Source: PALSA-1004 sp041483135 (GTDB lineage: Bacteria; Pseudomonadota; Gammaproteobacteria; Burkholderiales; SG8-41). From it: a stretch of 10,361 bases of DNA. The DNA is taken from assembly GCA_041483135.1 (NCBI GenBank), contig JBGPFE010000079.1, forward strand, positions 1 through 10,361, read 5' to 3'. The notes under the pieces were generated by a model. The model saw only the letters and a program-made list of their open reading frames with translations, made no database searches and was not told the origin of the DNA. The stretch's first letter is position 1. Each line of letters opens with the position of its first letter. Below are positions 5,055 to 10,361 of this stretch, in pieces. Made by a program: the position numbers and the translations under genes.

Positions 5055-6020
5055 ATGAGCAACAGGTTCGTACAAATCGTCGCGATCGGTTTCGCACTCG
5101 CCGCCGCCGGCGCTGCCGCACAGGGCTATCCAACCAAACCCATTCGCATCATCGTGCCGTTCCCGCCGGTGGGCGCGGCGGATCTGCTCACGCGCACGAT
5201 CGGCCAGAAGCTCACCGAGGCGTGGGGCCAGGCGATCATCGTGGACAACCGCCCCGGCGTGGGCGGCAATTTCGGCGTCGAACTCGCGGCCAAAGCCGCG
5301 CCCGACGGCTACACGGCCGTGATGGCGGCGGTGACGACCAACGCCATCGGCATGAGCACCTACACCAAGCTCGGCTACGACCTCGAGCGCGACCTCGCGC
5401 CGGTCGTGCTCGCCGGCAACGTGCCGCACATCCTGGTCATCCATCCGTCGCTGCCGGCAAAAAACGTGAAGGAAGTCATCGCGCTCGGCAAGGCGCGCCC
5501 CGGCCAGCTCGTGTTTGCCTCGCAGGGCCTGGGCACGCTCTCGCATCTGGAGCAGGAGATGCTGAAGCAGATGGGCGGCTTCACCGCGTTGCACGTGCCG
5601 TATAAGGGCAGCGCGCCGGGGCTTGCGGAATTGATCCCGGGCTTCGTGCAGCTCTTTTTCGACAGCATCCCGTCCTCGCTGCCGCACGTGAGGAGCGGGC
5701 GGCTGCGCGCGATCGGCGTCGCGTCGAGCAAGCGCTCGCCGGTGCTGCCGGAGGTGCCCACGATCAGCGAGTCGCTCAAGGGGTTCGAGGCCGACAGCTG
5801 GTTCGGGATCATGATGCCCGCCGGCACGCCGCGCGAGATCATCGTGAAGTTCAACGCCGAGGCGCAGAAAGTCCTCGCCACGCAGGACGTGAAGGAGCGG
5901 CTGCTTTCGCAGGGCGGCGTTCCCGCCGGCGGACCGCCGGAGCTGCTCGCCGAGCGCATCAAGGCCGACATCGCCAAGTGGGGCAAGGTCGCGCGCGCGG
6001 CGGGCGTGAAAATCGAGTAG
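5055..6020 (+). CDS. Bug/TctC-family tripartite tricarboxylate transporter substrate-binding protein
   Basis: A 321-aa periplasmic solute receptor. It has a signal peptide at 1-22 (MSNRFVQIVAIGFALAAAGA, cleavage around AAA-QG). Family signatures follow in order: YPTKPIRIIVPFPPVGAADL (25-44), NRPGVGGNFG (65-74), APDGYT (82-87), PYKGSAP (182-188), FDSIPSSLPHVRSGRLRAIGV (202-222), LPEVPTISES (231-240) and WFGIMMPAGTPREI (249-262). Length is normal. Bug receptors bind small carboxylates or related compounds for TctAB-type permeases, but many are orphans, as here: no TctA/TctB gene is nearby. The first loop reads PPVGAAD where PPGGxxD is usual, a mild change in the ligand-binding loop. GAGGGAG lies upstream of the ATG. 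It probably delivers or senses the substrate of the divergent amidohydrolase. Confidence 0.96.
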   Translation: MSNRFVQIVAIGFALAAAGAAAQGYPTKPIRIIVPFPPVGAADLLTRTIGQKLTEAWGQAIIVDNRPGVGGNFGVELAAKAAPDGYTAVMAAVTTNAIGMSTYTKLGYDLERDLAPVVLAGNVPHILVIHPSLPAKNVKEVIALGKARPGQLVFASQGLGTLSHLEQEMLKQMGGFTALHVPYKGSAPGLAELIPGFVQLFFDSIPSSLPHVRSGRLRAIGVASSKRSPVLPEVPTISESLKGFEADSWFGIMMPAGTPREIIVKFNAEAQKVLATQDVKERLLSQGGVPAGGPPELLAERIKADIAKWGKVARAAGVKIE

Positions 6021-6040
6021 CGTTCCGAAATCCAAGCGAC

Positions 6041-6069
6041 TTGACGCTATACAAAAACTTGTATAGCAT
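6041..6069 (+). promoter_or_regulatory. Toxin-antitoxin promoter with palindromic operator
   Basis: TTGACG (6041-6046), a 17-bp spacer and TAGCAT (6064-6069) form the promoter. A perfect inverted repeat, GCTATACAA (6046-6054) and TTGTATAGC (6059-6067) with loop AAAC, covers almost all of the spacer and -10. This is the expected layout for autorepression by the XRE antitoxin, alone or with the toxin. Confidence 0.8.
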
Positions 6070-6080
6070 GGCGGTCGATC

Positions 6081-6410
6081 ATGAAGCCGGTGGAATTCCG
6101 CGGTAGTTCTCTTGATGATCTTCGGGCTTTCCCTTCCACGGCGCGACGTGAATGCGGGTTTCAGATAGACCGCGTGCAACGCGGGCTGGATCCGCTGGAC
6201 TGGAAACCTTTCAAGACGGTCGGGCCCGGCGTGAAGGAAATACGGGTCAAGGATGCGGAAGGCGAGTTTCGCGCCATGTACGTCGCCAAGTTCGATGACG
6301 CAATTTACGTATTGCATTGCTTTCAGAAAAAGGCGCGGCAAACATCGCAGGCGGACATCGACGTGGCAAAAAAGCGCTACAAGGAATTGGTAAAGGAGCT
6401 TAAGAAATGA
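6081..6410 (+). CDS. higB: RelE/HigB-type toxin (phage-derived Gp49-like family)
   Basis: A 109-aa protein. The pattern VEFRGSSLDDLRAFP at 4-18, ARRECGFQIDRVQRG (21-35), VKEIRVKDAEGEFRAMYVAKFDD (51-73), then AIYVLHCFQKKARQTSQADI (74-93) and a Lys-rich terminal helix is characteristic of the Gp49-like branch of HigB/RelE toxins. These act as ribosome-dependent mRNA endonucleases or related translation inhibitors. The conserved basic core and YVLHCFQKK strand are present, so the toxin appears intact. ATG 6081 has no strong Shine-Dalgarno and lies only a few bases after the predicted transcription start, which would keep toxin translation low. The stop overlaps the antitoxin start as ATGA. An intact toxin fits an active module. 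Confidence 0.93.
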   Translation: MKPVEFRGSSLDDLRAFPSTARRECGFQIDRVQRGLDPLDWKPFKTVGPGVKEIRVKDAEGEFRAMYVAKFDDAIYVLHCFQKKARQTSQADIDVAKKRYKELVKELKK

Positions 6411-6697
6411 GCAAGCGGCGATTCGCAAGCGTATGGGACGCGATTGAAAATACTCCGGCCGAAGCTGCCAGCATGAAGGCCCGTGCGGAACTCATGAACT
6501 CGATCATAGAGCTTGTAAAGAAGCAAGGATTGACGCAATCCGAAGCGGCGAGGCGGCTGGGAGTAACACAGCCGCGTGTTTCCGATCTCATGCGCGGCAA
6601 GGTGGACTTGTTTAGTCTCGATACGCTTGTGGACATGCTCGCCTTGGCGGGGCGGCGTGTGGAACTGAAGGTCAAGCGCGAAACCGTCCATGCTTGA
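6407..6697 (+). CDS. higA: HigA-type XRE antitoxin
   Basis: A 96-aa protein. The N-terminus (FASVWDAIENTPAEAASMKA, residues 6-25) is the typical toxin-binding leader of antitoxins paired with Gp49-like toxins. The helix-turn-helix spans about 42-64 (LTQSEAARRLGVTQPRVSDL), followed by LFSLDTLVDMLALAGRRVEL. It should neutralise the upstream toxin and repress the operon through the palindrome at 6046-6067. Translation is coupled: ATG 6407 overlaps the toxin TGA by one base pair step, and AAGGAG (6393-6398) sits 8 nt upstream. This antitoxin has a much better ribosome binding site than the toxin, as expected for excess antitoxin. It is only distantly related to the orphan regulator at 3145-3489. 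Confidence 0.95.
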   Translation: MSKRRFASVWDAIENTPAEAASMKARAELMNSIIELVKKQGLTQSEAARRLGVTQPRVSDLMRGKVDLFSLDTLVDMLALAGRRVELKVKRETVHA

Positions 6698-6837
6698 CCG
6701 CGCCTGGCGACTCATCGTATTGCATAGCCGAGAGTCGCTCCGGTTCCGGCAATTGGTAAAGCGGCGATTCCGCCGCTGAAAATGCGCCGCTAAGCGCGCG
6801 AGCGACCCCTAGTTGCTTATCTCAGGAGAGTTATCAG
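6698..6837 (+). other. Intergenic region with hairpin before the kinase gene
   Basis: A perfect 7-bp stem, AGCGGCG (6760-6766) and CGCCGCT (6771-6777) with loop ATTC, is followed by GAAAAT with no T-run, so it is a weak terminator candidate for the toxin-antitoxin operon. AGGAG (6824-6828) is the kinase ribosome binding site. No clear promoter was found. Confidence 0.4.
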
Positions 6838-7653
6838 ATGACGCTCAAAGCGCGCTTTGAGCTTCGCGACAAGCTTGGCGAAGGGACGGCGAGCGAAGTA
6901 TTTGCAGCCTTCGACCGGAATCTGCGACGCCACGTCGCAATCAAAATATTCAGACGTTTCGGCCCGGGCGAGATCTACGCCGAGACCCGGCAAAGGTTCC
7001 TGGTCGACGCGCGCGCCGCTGCCCGCCTGACTCATCCGAATATCATTACGGTTTACGATGCGGGCAATTTCGGCGAGGGCGTGGCCATTGTCATGGAGCT
7101 GGCCAAAGAATCATTGCGGAAAGTGCTCAATAAAACCCCGCTCTTGCCGTGGGAAACCATCAGCAGCATCGGCGCTCAGATTGCCGATGGTTTGAAGTGT
7201 TTGCATGACAATGGAATCTTCCACCGCGACATAAAGCCCGCCAACATATTAATCGTGTCCGACAACATCGCCAAAATCGGCGATTTCGGTCTGGCGCACC
7301 TGCCGATGTCGGATTTGACGCGGTCCGGCACGGTGATCGGCACGCCGAAATATATGTCGCCCGAGCAGGTCCAGGGACAACGCATCGACCACCGAACCGA
7401 TATTTTTTCTCTGGGCGTTGTCGTGTTTGAAATGCTGACGCGTCAAACACCCTTCGAATCGCCGCCGGCCGAGGACCAGGTGGTGATGAGCCGAATCGTC
7501 GGCGAGCCGGCCGTGAAGCCGTCGCAGTTGAATCCTCAAGTGCCCCCGGGTTTTGATGAGATTGTTTTGCGCGCGCTGGCAAAGGAACCGCAAGACCGTT
7601 ATCAGGACGCCGGCGAATTCGCAGTGGCCTTGCGTAGTTGCAAGACGCATTAG
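6838..7653 (+). CDS. PknB-type serine/threonine protein kinase, catalytic domain only
   Basis: A 271-aa Hanks-type kinase. All main elements are present: glycine loop GEGTASEVF (14-22), VAIK with Lys36, HRDIKPAN with catalytic Asp131 and Asn136, DFG 149-151, activation segment GTPKYMSPEQ (168-177), TDIFSLGVVVFEML (187-200), and a closing DRYQDAGEF segment. The alpha-C Glu position appears to be Asp58 (VDARAAARL), a conservative change. It should phosphorylate Ser/Thr on cytosolic proteins. There is no transmembrane helix, PASTA or other sensor domain, so this short soluble form must get input from a partner. ATG 6838 has AGGAG 9 nt upstream. No phosphatase or FHA protein is in the window; its neighbours are a toxin-antitoxin operon and a convergent nuclease gene. 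Confidence 0.96.
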   Translation: MTLKARFELRDKLGEGTASEVFAAFDRNLRRHVAIKIFRRFGPGEIYAETRQRFLVDARAAARLTHPNIITVYDAGNFGEGVAIVMELAKESLRKVLNKTPLLPWETISSIGAQIADGLKCLHDNGIFHRDIKPANILIVSDNIAKIGDFGLAHLPMSDLTRSGTVIGTPKYMSPEQVQGQRIDHRTDIFSLGVVVFEMLTRQTPFESPPAEDQVVMSRIVGEPAVKPSQLNPQVPPGFDEIVLRALAKEPQDRYQDAGEFAVALRSCKTH

Positions 7654-7668
7654 ATGTTCAATCCGGGC

Positions 7669-7692
7669 AAAAAAATCGGGACGGAGCCCGGA
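7669..7692 (-). terminator. Intrinsic terminator of the nuclease gene
   Basis: On the minus strand, CGGG (7690-7687), a 6-nt loop and CCCG (7680-7677) are followed by A and seven T (7675-7669). It lies 35 bp past the nuclease stop. The same segment also holds a wider 9-bp inverted repeat, AATCCGGGC (7660-7668) with GCCCGGATT (7686-7694), which could stop convergent kinase transcripts. Confidence 0.7.
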
Positions 7693-7726
7693 TTCTGATT
7701 CCGACCCCAGAGCTTCCGTTCTCAAT

Positions 7727-8236
7727 TCACTTCGACTTGCGCCACTCCCAAGGCGGCACCGGCGCCGGATCCGCCCATAGACCGCGCTTGGCGGCGCGCG
7801 CCTGACTTTCGGCCGCGGCGTAGCGATCGCGGTCGTCGCGTGCTTGCTCCTTCGCATGCTCCTTGTAGTGCCAGGCAAGGCCGGCCGCAATTTGCTCGTA
7901 GCCGGCGTCGGCCTGGTTCAGGCAAGCCGGCGTAAGGCACACTTCCGGAGTGAATCGCACCGTTCCAATGATCTGCCCATTGCGATCCTGCTTTTCCCAT
8001 TTGACGGTCACTAGCTTGCGGTAAATCAGATTAGAAAGGTTTTCTTTTGAACGCGTGCCGTAGGCCTGCTTGAGCTCGGGCGCATCGATGCCGGCCAGGC
8101 GGATTTTGTGTGCCTTGCTGGCGTCGAGCACGGTAATGGTGTCGCCGTTAATGACGCCGACAACGCGGCCGGTGAGGGTGGCGGCGTAGACTTGGCCCGC
8201 GAACAGGACAGCCAAAAGGAAGGTGAGTACGCGCAT
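7727..8236 (-). CDS. Secreted thermonuclease (staphylococcal nuclease homologue)
   Basis: A 169-aa protein. The signal peptide is MRVLTFLLAVLFAGQVYA, cleaved near residue 18 or 19, so it acts in the periplasm or outside. The OB-fold nuclease core shows NGDT (30-33, Asp32 equivalent to SNase Asp21), IRLAGIDAPE (45-54, with Arg46, Asp51 and Glu54 equivalent to Arg35, Asp40 and Glu43), GLAWHYKEH (119-127) and the C-terminal helix RYAAAESQARAAKRGLW (138-154). A CLTPAC insert (100-105) offers a possible disulfide and occurs in some proteobacterial relatives. The segment usually reading DRYGR is DRNGQ, so catalytic Arg87 is replaced by Gln88. The first Asp of DGDT is Asn30. Activity on DNA/RNA may therefore be weak. 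It is convergent with the kinase gene, and no strong Shine-Dalgarno is visible. Confidence 0.94.
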   Translation of the reverse strand: MRVLTFLLAVLFAGQVYAATLTGRVVGVINGDTITVLDASKAHKIRLAGIDAPELKQAYGTRSKENLSNLIYRKLVTVKWEKQDRNGQIIGTVRFTPEVCLTPACLNQADAGYEQIAAGLAWHYKEHAKEQARDDRDRYAAAESQARAAKRGLWADPAPVPPWEWRKSK

Positions 8237-8243
8237 GGCTATA

Positions 8244-8452
8244 TCATATCCCGCTTAGCATGGGGAATGGTGGCGTCTGATCCGGGATCACATAAGGCAA
8301 TACCAGCCGCGCGCGTATCTCGCCGCGCTGAACTTCTACTTGCACGGCGGCACCGGGGTGCCATCCGTATAGAACTTGAGATTCAGGTCCATGAGGCTTT
8401 TGCGCGATTCCGCATTGGCGGGCAACCTGAATGGCTGCGCGCTCGCGACGTA
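8244..8452 (-). pseudogene. Frameshifted 3' remnant of an unidentified gene
   Basis: On the minus strand, one frame just past the fic stop reads KYVASAQPFRLPANAESRKS, then LMDLNLKFYTDGT. A one-base shift near 8353-8362 (a CCCC run) continues as PGAAVQVEVQRGEIRARLVL, then PYVIPDQTPPF and a stop at 8246-8244. Both halves look like real protein and join smoothly into about 70 residues. I do not recognise the family. Its 5' part is missing, replaced by the fic gene, which ends exactly where the remnant begins. This suggests fic arrived by an insertion or recombination that truncated it. Confidence 0.45.
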
Positions 8453-8453
8453 T

Positions 8454-10016
8454 TTATTTTTTCGGACCACGCTTCGCCGCTACGCTAGGTGTTTTTGCGC
8501 GCATTTCCTGGGCGATGAATTTTACGAGCGGCTTGATTTCGCCCTGCACGCTTGCGGCTTCGAGCGCCGCCATGTACTGCGCTCGTTGCTTGAGCCTGAT
8601 GACGGTCCACGGATAACCGCCGGAGGCGAGCATCGCATTCATGAGGAAACGACCGATGCGGCCGTTGCCATCGAAATACGGATGGATGAAAACAACCAGG
8701 TGGTGGCCGAGGACCGCCCGCACCGCTGCTTCCGGCTCGTGCGCCAGCAGATCGAACAGCGTTTCCATTGCATCCAGCAGCGCTTCTCGCGGCAGCGGGG
8801 TGTGCTGTGAATTGCGGATGTAGACGGGCCCGGAACGGTAGCCGGCCAGCTCATGGCGTTTGACAATGCCGACTGTAACCGCGGGCGCGAAAAGCTCTCC
8901 GTACCATTCGTGATGGTCCGTTTGCGCAACCTGGCCAGCATTCCTGCCTTCAAGGATGAGTTTGATCGAGGTTTTCACCCGATTAAAGGCCTGGTAGTAA
9001 CCCCGTGCGGCAAGCGCCTCGCGATCTTTGCTATCGGCGGCGTGGGCATCCGGGTTCCAGCGGCCACGGGCGACACGTTGTATCAGCTCTTCCGTGACCT
9101 GGTAGCCTTCGATCGACAACGAGTTGTAGGCGTCGGCGACATAGCGTTCAGTGACATTGTCGAGGTAACGCTGCGGCGCGCGCGGCAGTCCCGGCGCGCG
9201 GGGAAACGCTTTGATGACATCCGCGCGCCAGCTCTCCCACATCGAACGCAGGCGCAATACATAGGGCGAGCGCTCGCGGGCGCCGGGCAACAGGGTCGGC
9301 GCTGGAGTATCGAACGGGTTGGTTTCCCTGATCTCGTGGCCGGCCCGTTTCATCGTGGTCACAATGCGTTCGGCGAACCCGGGCTTGCCGAGGAAACGGC
9401 AGGCGCCTGCCAGACGGCTGGCGGCGGCGGGGTAGCCGTCTCCAGACAGCAAAAAGGTCAGCAGCTCGCCCGGGTCGCGGACCATGGCGAGCGCGATTTC
9501 GGCTTCGCGCGGGTGGTTGCGAAAAAAGCTCGGGCCGGCGCGGCACAGCGCCTCCGGCAGCGGTTGCACCTGCAGGCCTTTGACTTCGATACGATTGCCG
9601 GGGACGTTTTTCGGGTCGGTATAAAGCATGATCGAGGTGTTGTGCGGCAAATCGATTTTGGAGACGCCACCTTCCTTGGCGACGACCGTAATTTGCCTGG
9701 GCACAGTGGTGATGCCGGTGTGCAACGCGAGCGAGACCTCGGCATTGAGGCAGTAGCGTTTGCTGAAACGCTTGCCGAGATAGCCGGAGAGAAACGACCA
9801 GTACGAGGCAAACCACGCCGTGGTGTCGCCGGGCTGGTCGGCCGGGTTGGCGCAGATGTACCATCCTTTGATGACCGGCCGCAGGAATCCAGCCTCCACC
9901 AGCCGCGCGCGGTGTGTCTCGGTCAGATCGAGCGATTCGACCACCCCGCCGTGCTTGTCCTGAAAACGGCGCAGGACCTTGAGCGATTCTGCCAGTCTGA
10001 CGTTGGGTTTTGCCAT
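8454..10016 (-). CDS. Fic family AMP-transferase with AbiEi-like N-terminal domain
   Basis: A 520-aa protein. The C-terminal Fic domain has the full active-site motif HPYFDGNGRIGR (445-456): catalytic His445, acidic Asp449 and the anion-binding GNGR loop. Fic enzymes transfer AMP or related groups from nucleotides to Ser/Thr/Tyr hydroxyls. SLSIEG (299-304) matches the inhibitory (S/T)xxxE(G/N) motif, so this is a class II Fic with Glu303 as the autoinhibitory residue. Residues 1 to about 235 look like a winged-helix plus AbiEi-antitoxin-type fold: RARLVEAGFLRPVIKGWYIC (36-55) resembles the 'recognition helix plus wing' start of AbiEi/AbiEi_4 proteins, followed by RYCLNAEVSLALHTG. This domain assignment is from pattern only. 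There is no signal peptide. ATG 10016 follows a good promoter at 10053-10081 with a weak AGGG site. The C-terminal tail is Lys-rich (KRGPKK). Confidence 0.95.
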   Translation of the reverse strand: MAKPNVRLAESLKVLRRFQDKHGGVVESLDLTETHRARLVEAGFLRPVIKGWYICANPADQPGDTTAWFASYWSFLSGYLGKRFSKRYCLNAEVSLALHTGITTVPRQITVVAKEGGVSKIDLPHNTSIMLYTDPKNVPGNRIEVKGLQVQPLPEALCRAGPSFFRNHPREAEIALAMVRDPGELLTFLLSGDGYPAAASRLAGACRFLGKPGFAERIVTTMKRAGHEIRETNPFDTPAPTLLPGARERSPYVLRLRSMWESWRADVIKAFPRAPGLPRAPQRYLDNVTERYVADAYNSLSIEGYQVTEELIQRVARGRWNPDAHAADSKDREALAARGYYQAFNRVKTSIKLILEGRNAGQVAQTDHHEWYGELFAPAVTVGIVKRHELAGYRSGPVYIRNSQHTPLPREALLDAMETLFDLLAHEPEAAVRAVLGHHLVVFIHPYFDGNGRIGRFLMNAMLASGGYPWTVIRLKQRAQYMAALEAASVQGEIKPLVKFIAQEMRAKTPSVAAKRGPKK

Positions 10017-10027
10017 GGTAAACCCTG

Positions 10028-10100
10028 GTGTATAACTTTGTTTTCGGGTTGTAGTATAACTATGTTAATGTCACGTGTAAAAACTTTGTTATTCCCGGTT
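10028..10100 (-). promoter_or_regulatory. fic promoter embedded in an array of near-repeats
   Basis: On the minus strand, TTTACA (10081-10076), a 17-bp spacer and TATACT (10058-10053) form a strong sigma70-like promoter with transcription start near 10046. Three related segments overlap it on the plus strand: 10028-10050 (GTGTATAACTTTG...), 10053-10067 (AGTATAACTATGTTA) and 10075-10100 (GTGTAAAAACTTTGTT...). The first and third share AACTTTGTT and a CGG-rich end. They could be operators for the winged-helix half of the Fic protein. Confidence 0.6.
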
Positions 10101-10220
10101 TCCAGGCAGGGCTGCCGGCGGCAGGCTGCGCCTTGTTCCCAGGAACCGCGCTGGAGGGCGCCTGCTTACGGGCCGTTAGTTGACAATTAACTTCGTTAGT
10201 CTGGACTAACCGAAAATCAC
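10101..10220. other. Intergenic region between fic promoter and insertion sequence
   Basis: No gene. It holds a 13-bp palindrome, CTGCCG-G-CGGCAG (10112-10124), and a perfect 7-bp inverted repeat, GTTAGTC-TG-GACTAAC (10195-10210). The latter lies 9 bp downstream of TTGACA (10180-10185). That TTGACA could be a -35 toward the insertion sequence, but no matching -10 was found at 16-18 bp. Confidence 0.45.
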
Positions 10221-10239
10221 TGATCCTGCCCCAGTTTCA

Positions 10240-10279
10240 CATACACCAAGAAATTGATATGTTAACGGTGTATGGAGGG
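10240..10279 (+). promoter_or_regulatory. Stem-loop abutting the transposase ribosome binding site
   Basis: CATACACC (10240-10247) and GGTGTATG (10267-10274) form a perfect 8-bp stem whose last G is the first base of the Shine-Dalgarno GGAGGG (10274-10279). In transcripts that read in from outside, the stem could hinder ribosome access, as known for other insertion sequences such as IS10 and IS50. Confidence 0.5.
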
Positions 10280-10286
10280 AATGGAA

Positions 10287-10361
10287 ATGAGCAGAGCGAA
10301 GATTCCGCATCGGGCCTATACGGCGGAGTTCAGGACGGAGGCAGTAAGGCTGGCGCAGGAA
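10287..10361 (+). CDS. IS3-family transposase OrfA, N-terminal fragment
   Basis: ATG 10287 has GGAGGG ending 7 nt upstream. An in-frame ATG at 10281 is too close to that site. The 25 visible residues, MSRAKIPHRAYTAEFRTEAV followed by RLAQE, match the start of the HTH_Tnp_1 domain (the Y(S/T)xEFRxEAV(R/K)L pattern) of IS3-type OrfA, the DNA-binding half of the transposase. OrfA normally joins OrfB by programmed -1 frameshifting; that part lies beyond the window. IS3 is the likely family from this pattern, but related HTH_Tnp_1 elements cannot be excluded. Confidence 0.85.
   Translation, partial: MSRAKIPHRAYTAEFRTEAVRLAQE

Larger units (their letters stand above)
10221..10361 (+). mobile_element. 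Left end of an IS3-family insertion sequence (truncated by window)
   Basis: The transposase start at 10287 and its leader imply an element running off the right edge. TGATCCTGCCCCAGTTTC from 10221 begins with TG, as IS3-family ends do, and is my best guess for the terminal inverted repeat. This cannot be confirmed without the other end. Confidence 0.5.

Noticed and set aside
5034..6428. 464-codon minus-strand open frame opposite the Bug binding protein
   Set aside because: Antisense shadow of a clear family gene. It is rich in Arg/His/Ala as expected for GC-rich reverse frames, with no recognisable motif.
8853..10190. 445-codon plus-strand open frame opposite fic
   Set aside because: Antisense to the well-supported Fic protein; composition is typical of a GC-rich shadow and no domain is visible.
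10180..10210. TTGACA plus GTTAGTC/GACTAAC palindrome as a complete promoter with operator
   Set aside because: No acceptable -10 lies 16-18 bp after TTGACA. Only the palindrome itself is reported.

Overview
The window looks like an accessory region of a betaproteobacterial chromosome, most likely Burkholderiales or a relative. The main taxonomic clue is a Bug-type (tripartite tricarboxylate transporter) periplasmic binding protein, a family greatly expanded in that group, together with high-GC coding sequence. Both ends are mobile DNA: the left edge holds the last codons of an IS4-like transposase (stop at 122-124), and the right edge holds the first 25 codons of an IS3-type OrfA (start at 10287), cut by the window end.

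Layout. 1-2157 is gene-poor and rich in hairpins. It holds a 120-aa unknown protein (624-986) with its own terminator, a tiny ORF with a consensus Shine-Dalgarno between strong hairpins (1103-1214), a small basic reverse-strand ORF (1259-1459), and an 84-bp element with 25-bp imperfect terminal inverted repeats (1515-1598). 2158-2955 encodes an outer-membrane beta-barrel protein broken by one in-frame amber codon and bracketed by 42-bp imperfect direct repeats. 3145-3489 is a HigA-like XRE regulator without a partner toxin, and its segment is bracketed by an exact 34-bp direct repeat. 3658-6020 is a divergent metabolic pair: a cytosine-deaminase-like amidohydrolase whose usual catalytic Glu and Asp are replaced, and a Bug solute-binding protein. 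They probably form one uptake and hydrolysis unit.

6041-10016 reads like a stress or defence-type island. It has a complete HigB/HigA (Gp49-like toxin, XRE antitoxin) operon with a perfect palindromic operator over its promoter, a soluble PknB-type Ser/Thr kinase, a secreted staphylococcal-nuclease homologue whose Arg87-equivalent is Gln, a frameshifted remnant of another gene, and a 520-aa Fic AMP-transferase with an AbiEi-antitoxin-like N-terminal half. The fic promoter lies inside an array of near-repeats.

The most interesting signals are the AbiEi-like/Fic fusion with its repeat-bearing promoter, the two adjacent repeat-bracketed cassettes (OMP, then orphan antitoxin), the amber-interrupted OMP behind a G8 tract, the degenerate active site of the amidohydrolase, and the mini-ORF with its hairpins at 1086-1214. 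I cannot demonstrate a new system from sequence alone. All family assignments come from motif recognition without database searches.
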